NCBI GenBank assembly: GCA_003220495.1
Contig: QHSP01000036.1
Span: 60,737 to 124,736, forward strand
Source: Candidatus Rokuibacteriota bacterium
GTDB lineage: Bacteria > Methylomirabilota > Methylomirabilia > Rokubacteriales > CSP1-6
DNA length: 64,000 bases
Direction: 5' to 3'
Of the stretch, positions 43,228 to 55,082 are shown one piece after another. Under the pieces are notes generated by a model. That model searched no databases and was not told the origin of the DNA. It was given only the letters and a program-made list of their open reading frames with translations. Within the stretch, counting starts at the first letter, position 1. Each line of letters starts with the position of its first letter. The position numbers and the translations under genes are program-made.

Positions 43228-44459
43228 AGCGTTGCCGGCTTCCGCGGCGCCTGATGCAGGTGCAAGGTCTGTAAAATGTGCCAGGTCTCCGTGATCTCCT
43301 TGGTCTCCTTGAACGGTAGCGAGAAGACCTGACGGGAGGAAACCAGAACCATACCGAAATTGAGCGCGGCCGCCGCGATCTGCAAGACCGGCAACACCAG
43401 GTAGTCGAGGAGCTCGTTACTCCTGGCGTGGAGCCATTCGATCTCCTGCTTGAGCTCCGCCACCGGCTGCCGCCACCAGGGCGGCGTCGGCTTGCCGTTG
43501 GCGGGGCGCGGCTCGCCTTCGTCCACCATCGGCCGCCGCGAGATGAAGGCGAGCATCGACGGTGTCCCGAACTGGCCGAACAGAAACCACGTCATGCCGC
43601 GGATACCGATCCAGCCGAACGCCGACAGGGACAGCGTGACCGCGAGCCCCAGCTTCACGCCCGTCTGCTGCGCGATCCACGGCGTCAGCGCGTCGATGAG
43701 CTCCCGGTAGAGGAAGACGACCTCGAAGAACATCACGAAGAGCTCGACCACGACCATCTGGATGATGTACTTCCACTCCCGCTTCTTCACGGCGTCCATC
43801 AGCGTCTGCACGCACGCGAAGCTCCCCATGATGAGCAGCAGGAGGAAGAAATACAGGATGGCGCCCGTGTAGTGCGCGGTCGACTCGCCACCCACCAGGT
43901 CGGCGAGGAGCTCGGTCACGGTCGGCATCAGCGTGTAGGTAAAGATGGCGGCTTCGAGCGCGCACCAGAAGATGAGCAGCACGAACGCGATCCAGGGCAC
44001 GCCCGGCCTGAAGTAGCTCTCCGTCATCCGGCCCGTCATCGTGAACGGCATGAGCGCGATCTGGCGGATCACCTCGAGCACCAGCTTGGCCACGAAGGTG
44101 CTGAACGTCACCGTCCAGCCCAGCACCACCGCGACGAACCGGAACATCCCCACCCAGTAGAGCCAGACGGCGCGCACGGCATCCCACCACGTCAGCATCA
44201 TCGTCGGAATGAACTGCGCGCGCCCCGAGCGGAACGGCAGCGTATAGATGGAGAGCTGGGTGCACCAGACCGCCGCGACGGCCAGCAGGGCCGGGAACAC
44301 CAGGAAGAGGGTCTTCAAGATGACGAGCCACAGCGGTCCGGGCGCGAAGAAGAAGTCCCACAGCGTGTGCTGCAGGCGCGGGATCCACGCCAGCGGCGCG
44401 ATCAGCACGTCCGCCAGCTGACGCCAAGGTTCGGGAATCTGATGAATCAGGTCGAACAT
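43224..44459 (-). CDS. multi-pass membrane protein paired with the VWA-like protein
   Basis: 411 residues with about eight helices, for example LWLVILKTLFLVFPALLAVAAVW, FVAVVLGWTVTFSTFVAKLVL, WIAFVLLIFWCALEAAIFTY, AILYFFLLLLIMGSFACV and VVVELFVMFFEVVFLY. Charged loops lie between, including PFRSGRAQFIPT and a cytoplasmic-looking QPVAELKQEIEWLHARSNELLDYLV segment that may coil. I recognise no family. The four-base overlap with the VWA-like gene points to a membrane complex in which that protein binds from the outside. Confidence 0.7.
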   Translation of the reverse strand: MFDLIHQIPEPWRQLADVLIAPLAWIPRLQHTLWDFFFAPGPLWLVILKTLFLVFPALLAVAAVWCTQLSIYTLPFRSGRAQFIPTMMLTWWDAVRAVWLYWVGMFRFVAVVLGWTVTFSTFVAKLVLEVIRQIALMPFTMTGRMTESYFRPGVPWIAFVLLIFWCALEAAIFTYTLMPTVTELLADLVGGESTAHYTGAILYFFLLLLIMGSFACVQTLMDAVKKREWKYIIQMVVVELFVMFFEVVFLYRELIDALTPWIAQQTGVKLGLAVTLSLSAFGWIGIRGMTWFLFGQFGTPSMLAFISRRPMVDEGEPRPANGKPTPPWWRQPVAELKQEIEWLHARSNELLDYLVLPVLQIAAAALNFGMVLVSSRQVFSLPFKETKEITETWHILQTLHLHQAPRKPATL

Positions 44460-44814
44460 TTAGCCCCTCCTTGAGCCGGGCATGGCGAACGAACGAACAC
44501 TTATCGCTTAGCAAGCCTCCGGCCGTATGTCTAAGGTGCTGATTCGGCGACGATCATGACCTTTCGCCGGTGGCGGCTTGGCATACCGGGGACAAAATTG
44601 ACACTCCGTGACGTTTGTCAGCCGATGAGCGCAAGGCTGAAGGAGGAAGAGGGAAGGTTCACGCTCGCCGTGTTGCTCCTCACCGCGCCGCGCTGATCGC
44701 GCGGACGTTCTAGATCGAGGCGCGACCACGATGCGAAACGCCGCCGACGAGGGAGACACGTGTGAAACGGTGCTACAATCCCGCGCGCAAGTCTTTCCTC
44801 AAAGGAGCGTCCCA
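44460..44814. other. 355-bp divergent intergenic region
   Basis: Lies between the leftward membrane gene and the rightward metallo-hydrolase gene. It is lower in GC than its neighbours, holds a TTGACA box at 44598-44603 without a clear -10, and a TGACA/TGTCA inverted pair around it. It likely contains both promoters; no gene is seen. Confidence 0.5.
44771..44779 (+). promoter_or_regulatory. extended -10 box of the metallo-hydrolase gene
   Basis: TGCTACAAT fits TGnTATAAT with one mismatch. It is followed by a leader of about 30 nt with AAAGGAG before ATG 44815. Confidence 0.6.
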
Positions 44815-46257
44815 ATGCACAGGGCTCTCGGACGGATCGCTGCCATCGTTCTACTGGTCTCTCCGCTCGCCATCTCGGTCCAGGACGCCTGTGCAGACCT
44901 GAACGACGTGGCGAAGGCGCTGGGCGCGACCACCGTCAAGTCGATTCAATACACCGGGAATGGCGGCGTCTACGCGGTCGGGCAGAGCGCCGTGCCCGGG
45001 CTACCGTGGCCGGAGTACAACATCAAGAGCCACACGCGGTCGGTGAATTACGACACGGCCTCTCTGCGCGACGAACAGGTGCGGACGCAGGCGCTGGACC
45101 CGCCCCGCTCCGGCGGCGTGCAGCCCATCCGCGGCGAGCAACGGCTGAATTTGCAGGTGAGCGGCGATCTCGCGTGGAACATCGTGGGTGAGCAGCCGGT
45201 GGCGGCGCCCATCGCGCTGGCCGATCGGCAGTTCCAGCTGTGGGCCACCCCGCACGGGGTCGTGAAGGCCGCGATGGCGCGCAACGCCACCATGCAGGGC
45301 CGGACGATCGCGTTCAGCGTTCCCGGCCGCTTCAGCCTGAAGGCGACCGTCAGCGAGGACAACTTGATCGCGAGGGTCGAGGGGCTGGTGCCGAACGCGG
45401 TCGTCGGCGACATCCCCGTCGTGATCGACTACTGGGACTATCGTGACTTCGGAGGCGTCAAGTTCCCGACTCGGATCCGCGAGACGACCGCCGGTTACCC
45501 GACGCTCGACCTCCTGGTGAGCGACGTGCGTCCCAATGCCGCGGTCGACATCCAGGCTCCGGACGCCGTGCGCCAGGACTCCAACCCCTACGCGCGGGTC
45601 ACCACGCAGAAGGTGGCTGACGGAGTGTGGTACCTGACGGGCGGTACGCATCACAGCGTCGTCATCGAGATGAAGGACTACGTCATCGTCGTGGAAGCGC
45701 CACTCAACGAGGAGCGCTCGGTCGCCGTCATTGCGGAGACGCGCAAGCTCGTCGCGGGCAAGCCGATCCGCTACGTCGTGAACAGCCATCATCATTTCGA
45801 CCACGCGGGCGGCCTGCGGGCCTTCGTCGCCGAGGGCGTGACCGTGATCACCCAAGAGGTGAACCGCGCGTTCCTCGCGCAGGCGCTCGCGGCGCCCGCG
45901 ACCATACGGCCCGACCTCCAGGCGAAGTCGGGCCGCCCGCCGATGGTGGAAGGCGTGGGCGAACGTCGCACGCTCACCGACGGCACGCGGACCGTGGAGA
46001 TCTATCGCATCCAGGGAATTCTGCACCACGACGGGATGCTGATGGTGTACCTGCCGAAGGAGAAGCTCCTGAGCCAGGCCGACGCCTACACGCCCGTTGC
46101 TCCGAACGCGACACCGCCCACGCCGCCGAGTCCGTACAACGTCGCCCTCGCCGATAACATCGCGCGCCTGAAGCTCGACGTCGGCGATCTACTCCCGCTG
46201 CACGGCCGACTGGTGCCCGTCGCGGAGCTCTACCGGACCATCGGCAGGGCGCCGTAG
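44815..46257 (+). CDS. exported metallo-beta-lactamase-fold hydrolase
   Basis: 480 residues, ATG 44815 with AAAGGAG nine bases upstream. Signal peptide to about residue 25 (ISVQDACA). A beta-rich N-terminal half (30-265) precedes the metallo-beta-lactamase fold. The zinc motif is NSHHHFDHAGG with His325, His327, Asp329 and His330; SQADAYTP and LLPLHGRLVP carry later ligand candidates. It should act in the periplasm on an unknown ester, amide or sulfate-type bond. It stands alone between a divergent membrane gene and ygiQ. Confidence 0.85.
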   Translation: MHRALGRIAAIVLLVSPLAISVQDACADLNDVAKALGATTVKSIQYTGNGGVYAVGQSAVPGLPWPEYNIKSHTRSVNYDTASLRDEQVRTQALDPPRSGGVQPIRGEQRLNLQVSGDLAWNIVGEQPVAAPIALADRQFQLWATPHGVVKAAMARNATMQGRTIAFSVPGRFSLKATVSEDNLIARVEGLVPNAVVGDIPVVIDYWDYRDFGGVKFPTRIRETTAGYPTLDLLVSDVRPNAAVDIQAPDAVRQDSNPYARVTTQKVADGVWYLTGGTHHSVVIEMKDYVIVVEAPLNEERSVAVIAETRKLVAGKPIRYVVNSHHHFDHAGGLRAFVAEGVTVITQEVNRAFLAQALAAPATIRPDLQAKSGRPPMVEGVGERRTLTDGTRTVEIYRIQGILHHDGMLMVYLPKEKLLSQADAYTPVAPNATPPTPPSPYNVALADNIARLKLDVGDLLPLHGRLVPVAELYRTIGRAP

Positions 46258-46330
46258 CCGGTCGTAAGTTCGTCACACTCGCCCCGCCGGCCCTCGGGCT
46301 CCCCTGCCCGCGGCCGATGCCACCGGGTCC

Positions 46331-46358
46331 TTGCGCGCCGCCAGCTCGCGCGTAGGAT
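46331..46358 (+). promoter_or_regulatory. predicted promoter of ygiQ, close to the start codon
   Basis: TTGCGC (46331-46336) and TAGGAT (46353-46358) are 16 bp apart. GTG 46365 follows six bases after, so transcription would start at or next to the start codon. Confidence 0.5.
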
Positions 46359-46364
46359 GATCGC

Positions 46365-48299
46365 GTGAGCGTGAGGTCTGGCCCGGGACTGTGGTTACCC
46401 ACGACAGCGGACGAGATCCGTGGGCGCGGCTGGGACGCGCCCGACGTCGTCTTCGTGACGGGCGACGCCTACGTGGACCATCCCTCCTTCGCGATGGCAG
46501 TGCTCTCGCGCGTCCTCGAGTGGCACGGATTCCGTGTCGCGATCCTGCCCCAACCGGACTGGCGGAGCGCCGCGGCGTGGCGCGCGCTCGGGCGGCCCCG
46601 GCTCTTCTACGCCGTCTCGGCCGGCAACATGGACTCGATGATCAACCACTACACGGCGAACAAGAAGCGCCGCAACGATGACGCGTACTCGCCGGGCGGG
46701 AGAATCGGGCTGCGTCCGGATCGACCGACACCCGTGTACGCGCAGCGGTGCCGCGAGGCGTTCCCTCGTGTGCCCGTGGTGATCGGCGGCATCGAGGCCT
46801 CGCTCCGGCGCATCGCGCACTTCGACTACTGGTCGGCGCAGGTGCGCCCGTCGATGCTGGCGGCGAGCAAGGCGGACCTGCTCGCCTTCGGCAAGGGCGA
46901 GGCGACGATCGTCGCCATCGCGCGCCGGCTCGCCGCCGGGGAGCCAGTGACGGCGCTGCGCGACCTGCGCGGTGTGGCGTACCTGCTCGGCGCCAAGGAG
47001 GCATTGCCGGTGTGGCCCGGCGAGACGCTCGCGCTGCCGTCCCTGGAGGACGTCACGGGCGACCCGATGGCGTTCGTGCGAATGACCCGCACCTTCCATC
47101 ACGAGACGAATCCATTCAACGCCAAGCGGCTGACGCAGGCTCACGGCGACCGCACGCTCGTGCTCAACCCGCCGTGCCTGCCGATCGGCGAGGCGGAGAT
47201 GGACGCGATCTACGACCTGCCGTACACGCGCCGGCCTCACCCGCGCTATGCCGAGCCAATTCCCGCCCACACGATGATCAAGGACTCCGTGCAGATCATG
47301 CGGGGCTGCTTCGGAGGCTGCACCTTTTGCTCCATCACGATGCACGAGGGCCGCGTCATCCAGAGCCGGAGCCCCCGCTCGGTCCTCGCCGAGGTGCAGA
47401 CGATCGCCGCCGACCCCACGTTCAAGGGCACGATCAGCGACCTCGGCGGCCCCACCGCGAACATGTACCAGATGCGGTGTACCCGGCCCGAGGTCGAGGC
47501 CGTATGCAAGCGCCTCTCGTGCATCCACCCGACGATCTGCAAGCTGCTCGGGACGAGCCACGCGCCCACGATCGAGCTGATGCGCGGCGCGCGCGCCGTG
47601 CCCGGCGTGAAGCGTGTCCACATCGCTTCGGGCATCCGCATGGACCTCGCCAACCTCGACGACGCGTACGTCCACGAGCTGGTGACCCATCACGTTGGAG
47701 GCCACTTAAAAGTAGCGCCCGAGCACCAGTCCGACCGTGTCCTCGCGCTGATGAAGAAGCCGGGCCACCGTGAGTTCGAGACGTTTGCCGGGAAGTTCCG
47801 CCGCGCGAGCGAACGGGCGGGCAAGGAGCAATACCTCGTTCCCTACTTCATCGCGAGCCATCCCGGCAGCGGCGTGGACGACATGATCGAGCTGGCGGTC
47901 TTTCTGAAGAAGCACGGCTATCGGCCGCGGCAGGTGCAGGACTTCATCCCGGCGCCGATGGACATCGCGACGTGCATCTACTACACGGGGGTCGACCCGC
48001 TGAGCATGACGCCCGTCGACACCGTCAAGAAGCTGCGCGACCGGCAGACGCAGCGCGCGCTGATGCAGTTCTTCGAGCCCCGCAACTGGTTCGTCGTCCA
48101 CAAGGCGCTGGTGGATGCCGGCCGGCGCGACCTCATCGGCAGCGCGAAATCCTGCCTCATTCCCGCCACGCCCCCGCCCGAGGCGCTCGCAGCCAAGCGC
48201 CGGGAAGCCACGGAGGCGACCCACGTCCACGCCGAGGATGCGGGGACGGAGCCGACGATCGGCTACCGGCCCGGCCGGAAGGGAGCGCGGCGACGATGA
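46365..48299 (+). CDS. ygiQ: YgiQ family radical SAM protein
   Basis: 644 residues, GTG start. The radical SAM cluster motif is CFGGCTFC (near residues 315-322), CxxxCxxC with the spacing of the family. The N-terminal B12-binding-like region starts with [20 protein letters not shown], then [27 protein letters not shown], which is a YgiQ hallmark. The C-terminal DUF3362-type segment holds [15 protein letters not shown] and the end is basic. The enzymatic reaction of YgiQ is not known. Length and order match the family throughout. Confidence 0.95.
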   Translation: MSVRSGPGLWLPTTADEIRGRGWDAPDVVFVTGDAYVDHPSFAMAVLSRVLEWHGFRVAILPQPDWRSAAAWRALGRPRLFYAVSAGNMDSMINHYTANKKRRNDDAYSPGGRIGLRPDRPTPVYAQRCREAFPRVPVVIGGIEASLRRIAHFDYWSAQVRPSMLAASKADLLAFGKGEATIVAIARRLAAGEPVTALRDLRGVAYLLGAKEALPVWPGETLALPSLEDVTGDPMAFVRMTRTFHHETNPFNAKRLTQAHGDRTLVLNPPCLPIGEAEMDAIYDLPYTRRPHPRYAEPIPAHTMIKDSVQIMRGCFGGCTFCSITMHEGRVIQSRSPRSVLAEVQTIAADPTFKGTISDLGGPTANMYQMRCTRPEVEAVCKRLSCIHPTICKLLGTSHAPTIELMRGARAVPGVKRVHIASGIRMDLANLDDAYVHELVTHHVGGHLKVAPEHQSDRVLALMKKPGHREFETFAGKFRRASERAGKEQYLVPYFIASHPGSGVDDMIELAVFLKKHGYRPRQVQDFIPAPMDIATCIYYTGVDPLSMTPVDTVKKLRDRQTQRALMQFFEPRNWFVVHKALVDAGRRDLIGSAKSCLIPATPPPEALAAKRREATEATHVHAEDAGTEPTIGYRPGRKGARRR

Positions 48300-48332
48300 C
48301 GGCGCTGAACCCACTCGAAATGGAGACGAGAT

Positions 48333-49481
48333 ATGGCAAGCACCAGCGCGGGCACGGGACTTCAGCTCCGTTCGACGGTGAAGAAGGAAGGCGTGGTCGA
48401 ACTATCGCTCGCCAGCGTCCCGACGCCTGAGCCCAAGCCGGAAGAGGTAGTCGTTCGCGTCGACGCCTCCCCCATCAACCCCTCCGACCAGGGGCTCCTT
48501 TTCGGCGGAGCCGACATGAGCACGGCCAAGGCATCCGGTACGGCCGATAATCCCGTGGTGACCGCGAGCATCTCACCGGCGGTGATGAAGGCGATGGCAG
48601 GGCGTCTGGAACAGTCGTTGCCCGTCGGCAACGAAGGGGCCGGGGTGGTCGTCCAGGCGGGGGCGTCTCCGGCCGCGCAAGCGTTGATGGGAAAGACCGT
48701 CGCGATCCTCGGTGGCGCGATGTACGCGCAGTACCGCTGCATCAAGGCCGCGCAATGCCTGGTGTTGCCGTCGGGGACCACACCGGCCGAGGGCGCGGAC
48801 TGCTTCGTCAATCCGCTCACCGCGCTCGGTATGGTCGAGACCATGCGCGCGGAGGGGCACAAGGCGCTGGTGCACACGGCAGCCGCTTCCAACCTCGGGC
48901 AGATGCTCAACAAGATCTGCATCAAGGACAAGGTGGGGCTGGTGAACATCGTCCGCAAGGCTGGGCACGTGGACCTCCTGAAGAAGATCGGCGCCACCTA
49001 CGTGTGCAACTCGGACTCGCCAACGTTCATGGACGACCTCGTCGAGGCGCTCGTCGCCTCCGGCGCCACGGTCGCCTTCGACGCGATCGGCGGTGGAAGA
49101 CTGGCGGGACAGATACTCACGGCCATGGAGATCGCCGCGAACAAGACGGCGAAGGAATACAGCCGATACGGATCCACGACGCACAAACAGGTCTACATCT
49201 ACGGCGGGCTGGATCGCGGGCCGACCGAGTTCAATCGCACCTTCGGCATGGCGTGGGGCATGGGCGGCTGGCTGCTCACCGCCTTCCTGCAGAAAATTGG
49301 CTTCGAGGCCGCGCAGAAGCTGCGCGAGAGGGTCGCGGCCGAGATCAAGACCACGTTTGCGAGCACCTATACGAGGGAAGTCTCTCTCGCCGGAGCGCTG
49401 AGGCTCGAGGAGATCGCCGTCTACAGCAAACAAGCCACCGGGCAGAAGTATCTGATCAACCCGAACAAAGGAGTTCGCTGA
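48333..49481 (+). CDS. MDR superfamily (zinc-type alcohol dehydrogenase-like / quinone reductase) oxidoreductase
   Basis: 382 residues. GroES-like N-terminal domain with PKPEEVVVRVDASPINPSDQGLL and a PVGNEGAGVVVQAG segment; the NAD(P)-binding Rossmann part has ALVHTAAASNLGQMLNKIC and VAFDAIGGGRLAGQIL. The catalytic-zinc cysteine of alcohol dehydrogenases is not present at the usual place, so a zinc-free quinone or enone reductase is likelier. An insertion near 55-90 (STAKASGTADN) is typical of a subgroup. It begins 33 bp after ygiQ and may be co-transcribed. Confidence 0.85.
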   Translation: MASTSAGTGLQLRSTVKKEGVVELSLASVPTPEPKPEEVVVRVDASPINPSDQGLLFGGADMSTAKASGTADNPVVTASISPAVMKAMAGRLEQSLPVGNEGAGVVVQAGASPAAQALMGKTVAILGGAMYAQYRCIKAAQCLVLPSGTTPAEGADCFVNPLTALGMVETMRAEGHKALVHTAAASNLGQMLNKICIKDKVGLVNIVRKAGHVDLLKKIGATYVCNSDSPTFMDDLVEALVASGATVAFDAIGGGRLAGQILTAMEIAANKTAKEYSRYGSTTHKQVYIYGGLDRGPTEFNRTFGMAWGMGGWLLTAFLQKIGFEAAQKLRERVAAEIKTTFASTYTREVSLAGALRLEEIAVYSKQATGQKYLINPNKGVR

Positions 49482-49504
49482 GCCTCGGCAATACGCCCGC
49501 TCGA

Positions 49505-50739
49505 CTAGCGCACGACCGGCCCGGTGTCCGGGCGGTCGCTCTTCAACGGCGGCAGCACCTCACCGGGATCGAGGCCCAGCTCGAACATGCCGAGCGTCGA
49601 CAGGCAGAAATCGCGAGGTGGGAACTGTACGGGGGCGACGGCGCCGTCGCGAAAGAATCGCTCGAGGGGCGACGTCTTGAACAGCGCGTGGGCGCCGCCC
49701 AAGGTCATGGCCGTCCGCGTGACTCGGGTGACCGCCTCGCCGACGAAAAACTTGGCCCGATAGAGCGCCGACAAGGTCGCCGGCGTCGGGCCCTCGGTGT
49801 CGCTGAGCCAGGCCGCGTAGTGCGTCAAGAGGCGCGCGGCCTCCAGGTCGACGCTCATCTCTCCCACCTGTCGCCGGACGTCCGGGTGATAGGCGAGCGG
49901 CTGCGTGAAGCCGGGCGGCGTGCGGCCCTTCACGGTCTCGCTGATGGCGCGATATGCCGCGACGCCGATGCCGAGATACACGGGCGTGTAGGAGCCCCAG
50001 AACCAGTTGGCGCCATCGCGCCGGAACGGTAGCACGTCCTCCGTCCGGAGCAGCAGCGCCTCGTCCGGCACGAAGCACTCCTCGAGCGTCATGAAGTCGC
50101 TGCGGGTGGCCCGCATACCCAAGGTGTCCCACACCAGATCGACCTTACGTCCCGGCGCGTCGGGCGGGACCAGCAGAAACATCGCCGCCGAGCTCGAGGT
50201 GGCGTCGTCGGGCCGGGCCAGCACCATCACGTGGTCGGCGACGGCGATCATCGAGGCGAACGCCTTCTTTCCCGTGATGCGGTATCCACCGTCGACCCGC
50301 CGGGCTCGCGTGAGCGGTACCGGCGTGCCGACCAGCCCTGAGGTCGTGGGCTCGGAGAAATTGCCGCCGATGAGCTGGCCCTCGTGGACCACCATCTTCG
50401 CGAGTCGTTCCTTGGTAGCGCGCGGTACGCGCGGGCTTTCCATCATCGGCCCGACGACGGAGAGGTGCATGTTGAAGGACAGCGCCGTCGAGGCGCAGCC
50501 CTGCGCCAGCTCTTCGGCGGCGAGCGACCAGCCCAGCAGGCCCACGCCGCCGCCGCCGAACTCGGCCGGGACGTTGAGCCCGTAGAAGCCGGCGTCACGC
50601 AGGGCGGCGTAGTTCTCGACCGGGTCGCTGGCCTCTCGATCGTGCTGGGCCGCGCGGGTCGCGAAGTCGGCGGCCAGGCACCGGGCCCGGTGCTGCAGGT
50701 CCCTGTGCGCCGGCGCGACGTGAAACTCCATGCCTCCCA

Positions 50740-50740
<1 letters not shown>
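49505..50740 (-). CDS. acyl-CoA dehydrogenase family flavoprotein
   Basis: 411 residues. The start ATG 50740 shares a base with the upstream stop (TAATG); ATG 50731 is the alternative. FADFATRAAQHD and NYAALRDAGFYGLNVPAEFGGGG open the alpha domain, NFSEPTTSGLVGTPV and GYRITGKKAFASM the FAD-binding beta domain, and GGAHALFKTSPLERFFRD the C-terminal bundle. It could be a true dehydrogenase or a flavin-dependent monooxygenase of the same fold. Coupled with a Baeyer-Villiger-type monooxygenase gene, so both may act in one oxidation pathway. Confidence 0.88.
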
Positions 50741-52419
<1,679 letters not shown>

Positions 52420-52432
52420 TCAGGAGGAGCCC

Positions 52433-53233
52433 ATGGCAGACAAGGCGATCCTTACGAATCCCCTGAAAGAGATGATGAAGGCCGGCAAGGTGGCGCTCGG
52501 CATGAACGTGCGCCTCGCGCGCTCGGGCGACATCGCCCGCATCGCGAAGTCGAGCGGCCACGACTTCATCTTCATCGATGGCCAGCACGCGATCTTCACC
52601 CTGGAGACGATCGCGCACATCGCGCACACCGCGCTCGGGTGCGGCATCACGCCTCTCGCTCGCGTCAAGAGCGTCGACGACCAGGACGTGCAGGTGCTGC
52701 TGGACAACGGCGTGATGGGCATCGTCTACCCGGACGTCAACACCGCCGCCGAGGCGCGCCGTGCGGTCGCGCGCGCCAAGTTTCCCCCGGTCGGAAAGCG
52801 CTCCGCCGCGGGCGCCTATCCGATGTTCGACTACCGTGCGATGCCGGCGGCCCAGACGGTGTCGGCCCTGAACGACTCGACGCTCGTGGTGTGCATGATC
52901 GAAACGCCGGAGGGCGTGCATAATGTCGAGGAGATCGCCAAGGTCGACGGGATCGACGTGATCCATATCGGCTCCAATGACCTCCTGACCGCGATGGGCA
53001 AGCCCGGGCAGTTCGGCGATCCGGAAGGCGCCAAGGCGATCGACCGCGTCATCTCGGTCGCCGTGGCGAACGGCAAGATCGCCGGGATGGGCGGTGACCG
53101 TTACCTCCCGCGGCAGGTCGAGTACATCAGGAAGGGCGCGCGCTTCATCACGACCAACAGCGAGATCGCATTCATCATGGCCGAAGCGACGCGCGTGACC
53201 ACGGAGCTGCGGAAGGCGATGGCGGAGAAATAG
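52433..53233 (+). CDS. HpcH/HpaI aldolase family protein
   Basis: 266 residues, ATG 52433 with CAGGAGGAG before it. The fold of class II pyruvate aldolases is seen in FIFIDGQHAIF (catalytic His), TPLARVKSVDD (Arg), VCMIETPEGVHNVEEI (metal Glu) and IHIGSNDLL (metal Asp region). It should split or join a pyruvate-type unit with a divalent metal. Some relatives lack activity. It is the first gene of a rightward run with an importer and a creatininase-family enzyme, 36 bp apart from the next gene. Confidence 0.88.
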   Translation: MADKAILTNPLKEMMKAGKVALGMNVRLARSGDIARIAKSSGHDFIFIDGQHAIFTLETIAHIAHTALGCGITPLARVKSVDDQDVQVLLDNGVMGIVYPDVNTAAEARRAVARAKFPPVGKRSAAGAYPMFDYRAMPAAQTVSALNDSTLVVCMIETPEGVHNVEEIAKVDGIDVIHIGSNDLLTAMGKPGQFGDPEGAKAIDRVISVAVANGKIAGMGGDRYLPRQVEYIRKGARFITTNSEIAFIMAEATRVTTELRKAMAEK

Positions 53234-53269
53234 ACGATGACGACGGGCTCTCGCTGGGAGGACTCTCGT

Positions 53270-54286
53270 ATGCGACGGGCGATCGTCTCACTGCTCGCAA
53301 CAGGCGTCGTGCTGTTCGTCTGGTGCTTCGCCAACGCGCAGCCATCGCTGAAGCCGTACACGCTCGTCCTCGACTTCGTGCCGACCGGCGAGTACGTGCC
53401 CCACTACACCGCGCTCGAGAAGGGCTGGTACCGCGAGGAAGGGCTCGACGTGAAGATCATCCGCGGCCAGGGCTCGGCCGACACCGTCAAGCGCATCGCC
53501 GCCGGCCAGGGCGACGTCGGGATCGCGGATATCTCCACCGTCATCGCCGCGCGCGCCAACACCGACGCGAAGGTGAAGGCGATCGCGCTCTGGTACCGTC
53601 GGCCGCCCCACGGGATCTTCGTGCGCGCCGACTCGCCCATCAAGTCGTCGAAGGAGCTCGCCGGGAAGAAGCTGGCGATCTCGCCTGGGAACAGCCACCA
53701 GATCCTCTGGCCGATCTTCGAGAAGCTGTCGGGGCTGGCGCCCGGCTCAGTGACGTGGGTGACGATGGATGCCGCGTCGATGCCGCCCGCCCTCATCAAC
53801 GGTCAGACGGATGCGGTGCCGTTCTTCGTCGTCCACGAGGCGAGGATCCGGAAGGTCGCCAAGCAGTCGAACCAGGACATCCGCGTGCTCGTCGCGTGGG
53901 CCGATCTCGGCCTCGATCTCAGCTCGACCTCGTTGGTCGCGCGGGACGAGACGATCGCCCGGGACCCGGAGCCGCTCAAGGCCTTCCTCCGGGCTACGCT
54001 TCGCGGCGCCGACTATGCGTTCCGGCAGAAGCATTTCGACGAGGGTGTGAAGTACGTCGTGAAGCACAATCCCGAGGTGGATCCCGACGGCGCGCTCGGC
54101 GCCGCGCAGGTGGCCAGCCGCTTCGTCTACGCCGAGGAGGTCACGAGCGGCAAGGTCGCGGTCGGCCAGTTCGAGTCCGCGCGGCTCGAGAAGACCCGGG
54201 ACACCTACACGGAATATCTCGGCCTCAAGCGGAAGGTGCCGCTCGAGGAGATCTACACGAGCGATCTCCTGCCCGCGAAGAAGTAG
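53270..54286 (+). CDS. NitT/TauT-type ABC substrate-binding protein (NMT1/THI5-like)
   Basis: 338 residues from ATG 53270 (GGGAGG upstream; a start 33 bases earlier is less likely). Signal peptide to about residue 24 (VWCFANAQ). The NMT1-type fold is seen in LVLDFVPTGEYVPHYTALEKGWYREEGLDVKIIRGQGS, then AAGQGDVGIADISTVIAA and LAGKKLAISPGNSH. Relatives bind sulfonates, nitrate or pyrimidine thiamine precursors. The ligand here is not known. ATPase and permease genes follow. Confidence 0.9.
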   Translation: MRRAIVSLLATGVVLFVWCFANAQPSLKPYTLVLDFVPTGEYVPHYTALEKGWYREEGLDVKIIRGQGSADTVKRIAAGQGDVGIADISTVIAARANTDAKVKAIALWYRRPPHGIFVRADSPIKSSKELAGKKLAISPGNSHQILWPIFEKLSGLAPGSVTWVTMDAASMPPALINGQTDAVPFFVVHEARIRKVAKQSNQDIRVLVAWADLGLDLSSTSLVARDETIARDPEPLKAFLRATLRGADYAFRQKHFDEGVKYVVKHNPEVDPDGALGAAQVASRFVYAEEVTSGKVAVGQFESARLEKTRDTYTEYLGLKRKVPLEEIYTSDLLPAKK

Positions 54287-54305
54287 CGAGACGCCCGGCG
54301 AGATC

Positions 54306-55082
54306 TTGATCCGACTCCAAGGCGTGGAGAAGACCTACCGGACCCGTCGCGGCGACCTGGTCCCCGCGGTCGAGGGCATCACGCTCGACATCGCCGAGAA
54401 CGAGTTCGTCACCCTGGTAGGGCCGAGCGGCTGCGGCAAGTCCACCTTGCTCAAGCTGGTCGCGGGCCTCACGCCGGTGAGCGGCGGCACGGTCCGGGTA
54501 CGTGACACCGTCGTGCGCGAGCCCTTTCCCGACGTCGGGATCGTCTTCCAGCATCCGGTGCTCCTGCCCTGGCGCACCGTGCTCGACAACGTGCTGTTCG
54601 CGGCGGAGATGCTCGGCCTGGACCCCGACGACCATCGCAAGCGCGCGCTCGAGCTGCTCGAGCTGAGCGGCCTGGCCGGCTTCGAGACCCGGCTGCCGCG
54701 CGAGCTGTCGGGCGGGATGCAGCAGCGCGTCGCCATCTGCCGGGCCTTGCTGCCCGACCCGACTCTTCTCCTGATGGACGAGCCGTTTGGCGCGCTCGAC
54801 GCCATGACCCGCGAGGAGCTCGGCTTCGAATTGCTGCGGATCTGGGATGCGCGACGCAAGACCATTCTCTTCGTCACCCACTCGATCCCCGAGGCCATCC
54901 TGCTCGCCGACAAGGTCGTGGTCATGACGTCGCGGCCCGGGCGCGTGGCGCGCGTCATCACGATCGATCTACCGCGACCGCGGACCGTCGAGCTGGAGTT
55001 CGACGCGAAGTTCAAGGCGTACAGCGACGAGGTGCGCGGGCTGATCTTCGCAAGCCGGAGGGCGCGGGCCGATGCGCGCTAG
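54306..55082 (+). CDS. NitT/TauT-type ABC transporter ATP-binding protein
   Basis: 258 residues, TTG start at 54306 (no ATG or GTG fits). Walker A GPSGCGKST, Q-loop GIVFQHPVLLPWRTVLDNV, signature LSGGMQQRVAICRALL and Walker B LLLMDEPFGALD are those of the SsuB/TauB group. Its 3' end overlaps the permease start by 11 bp. Confidence 0.92.
   Translation: MIRLQGVEKTYRTRRGDLVPAVEGITLDIAENEFVTLVGPSGCGKSTLLKLVAGLTPVSGGTVRVRDTVVREPFPDVGIVFQHPVLLPWRTVLDNVLFAAEMLGLDPDDHRKRALELLELSGLAGFETRLPRELSGGMQQRVAICRALLPDPTLLLMDEPFGALDAMTREELGFELLRIWDARRKTILFVTHSIPEAILLADKVVVMTSRPGRVARVITIDLPRPRTVELEFDAKFKAYSDEVRGLIFASRRARADAR

Noticed and set aside
44598..44626. Sigma-70 promoter from TTGACA at 44598
   Set aside because: No acceptable -10 at 16-19 bp; the extended -10 at 44771 fits the gene better.
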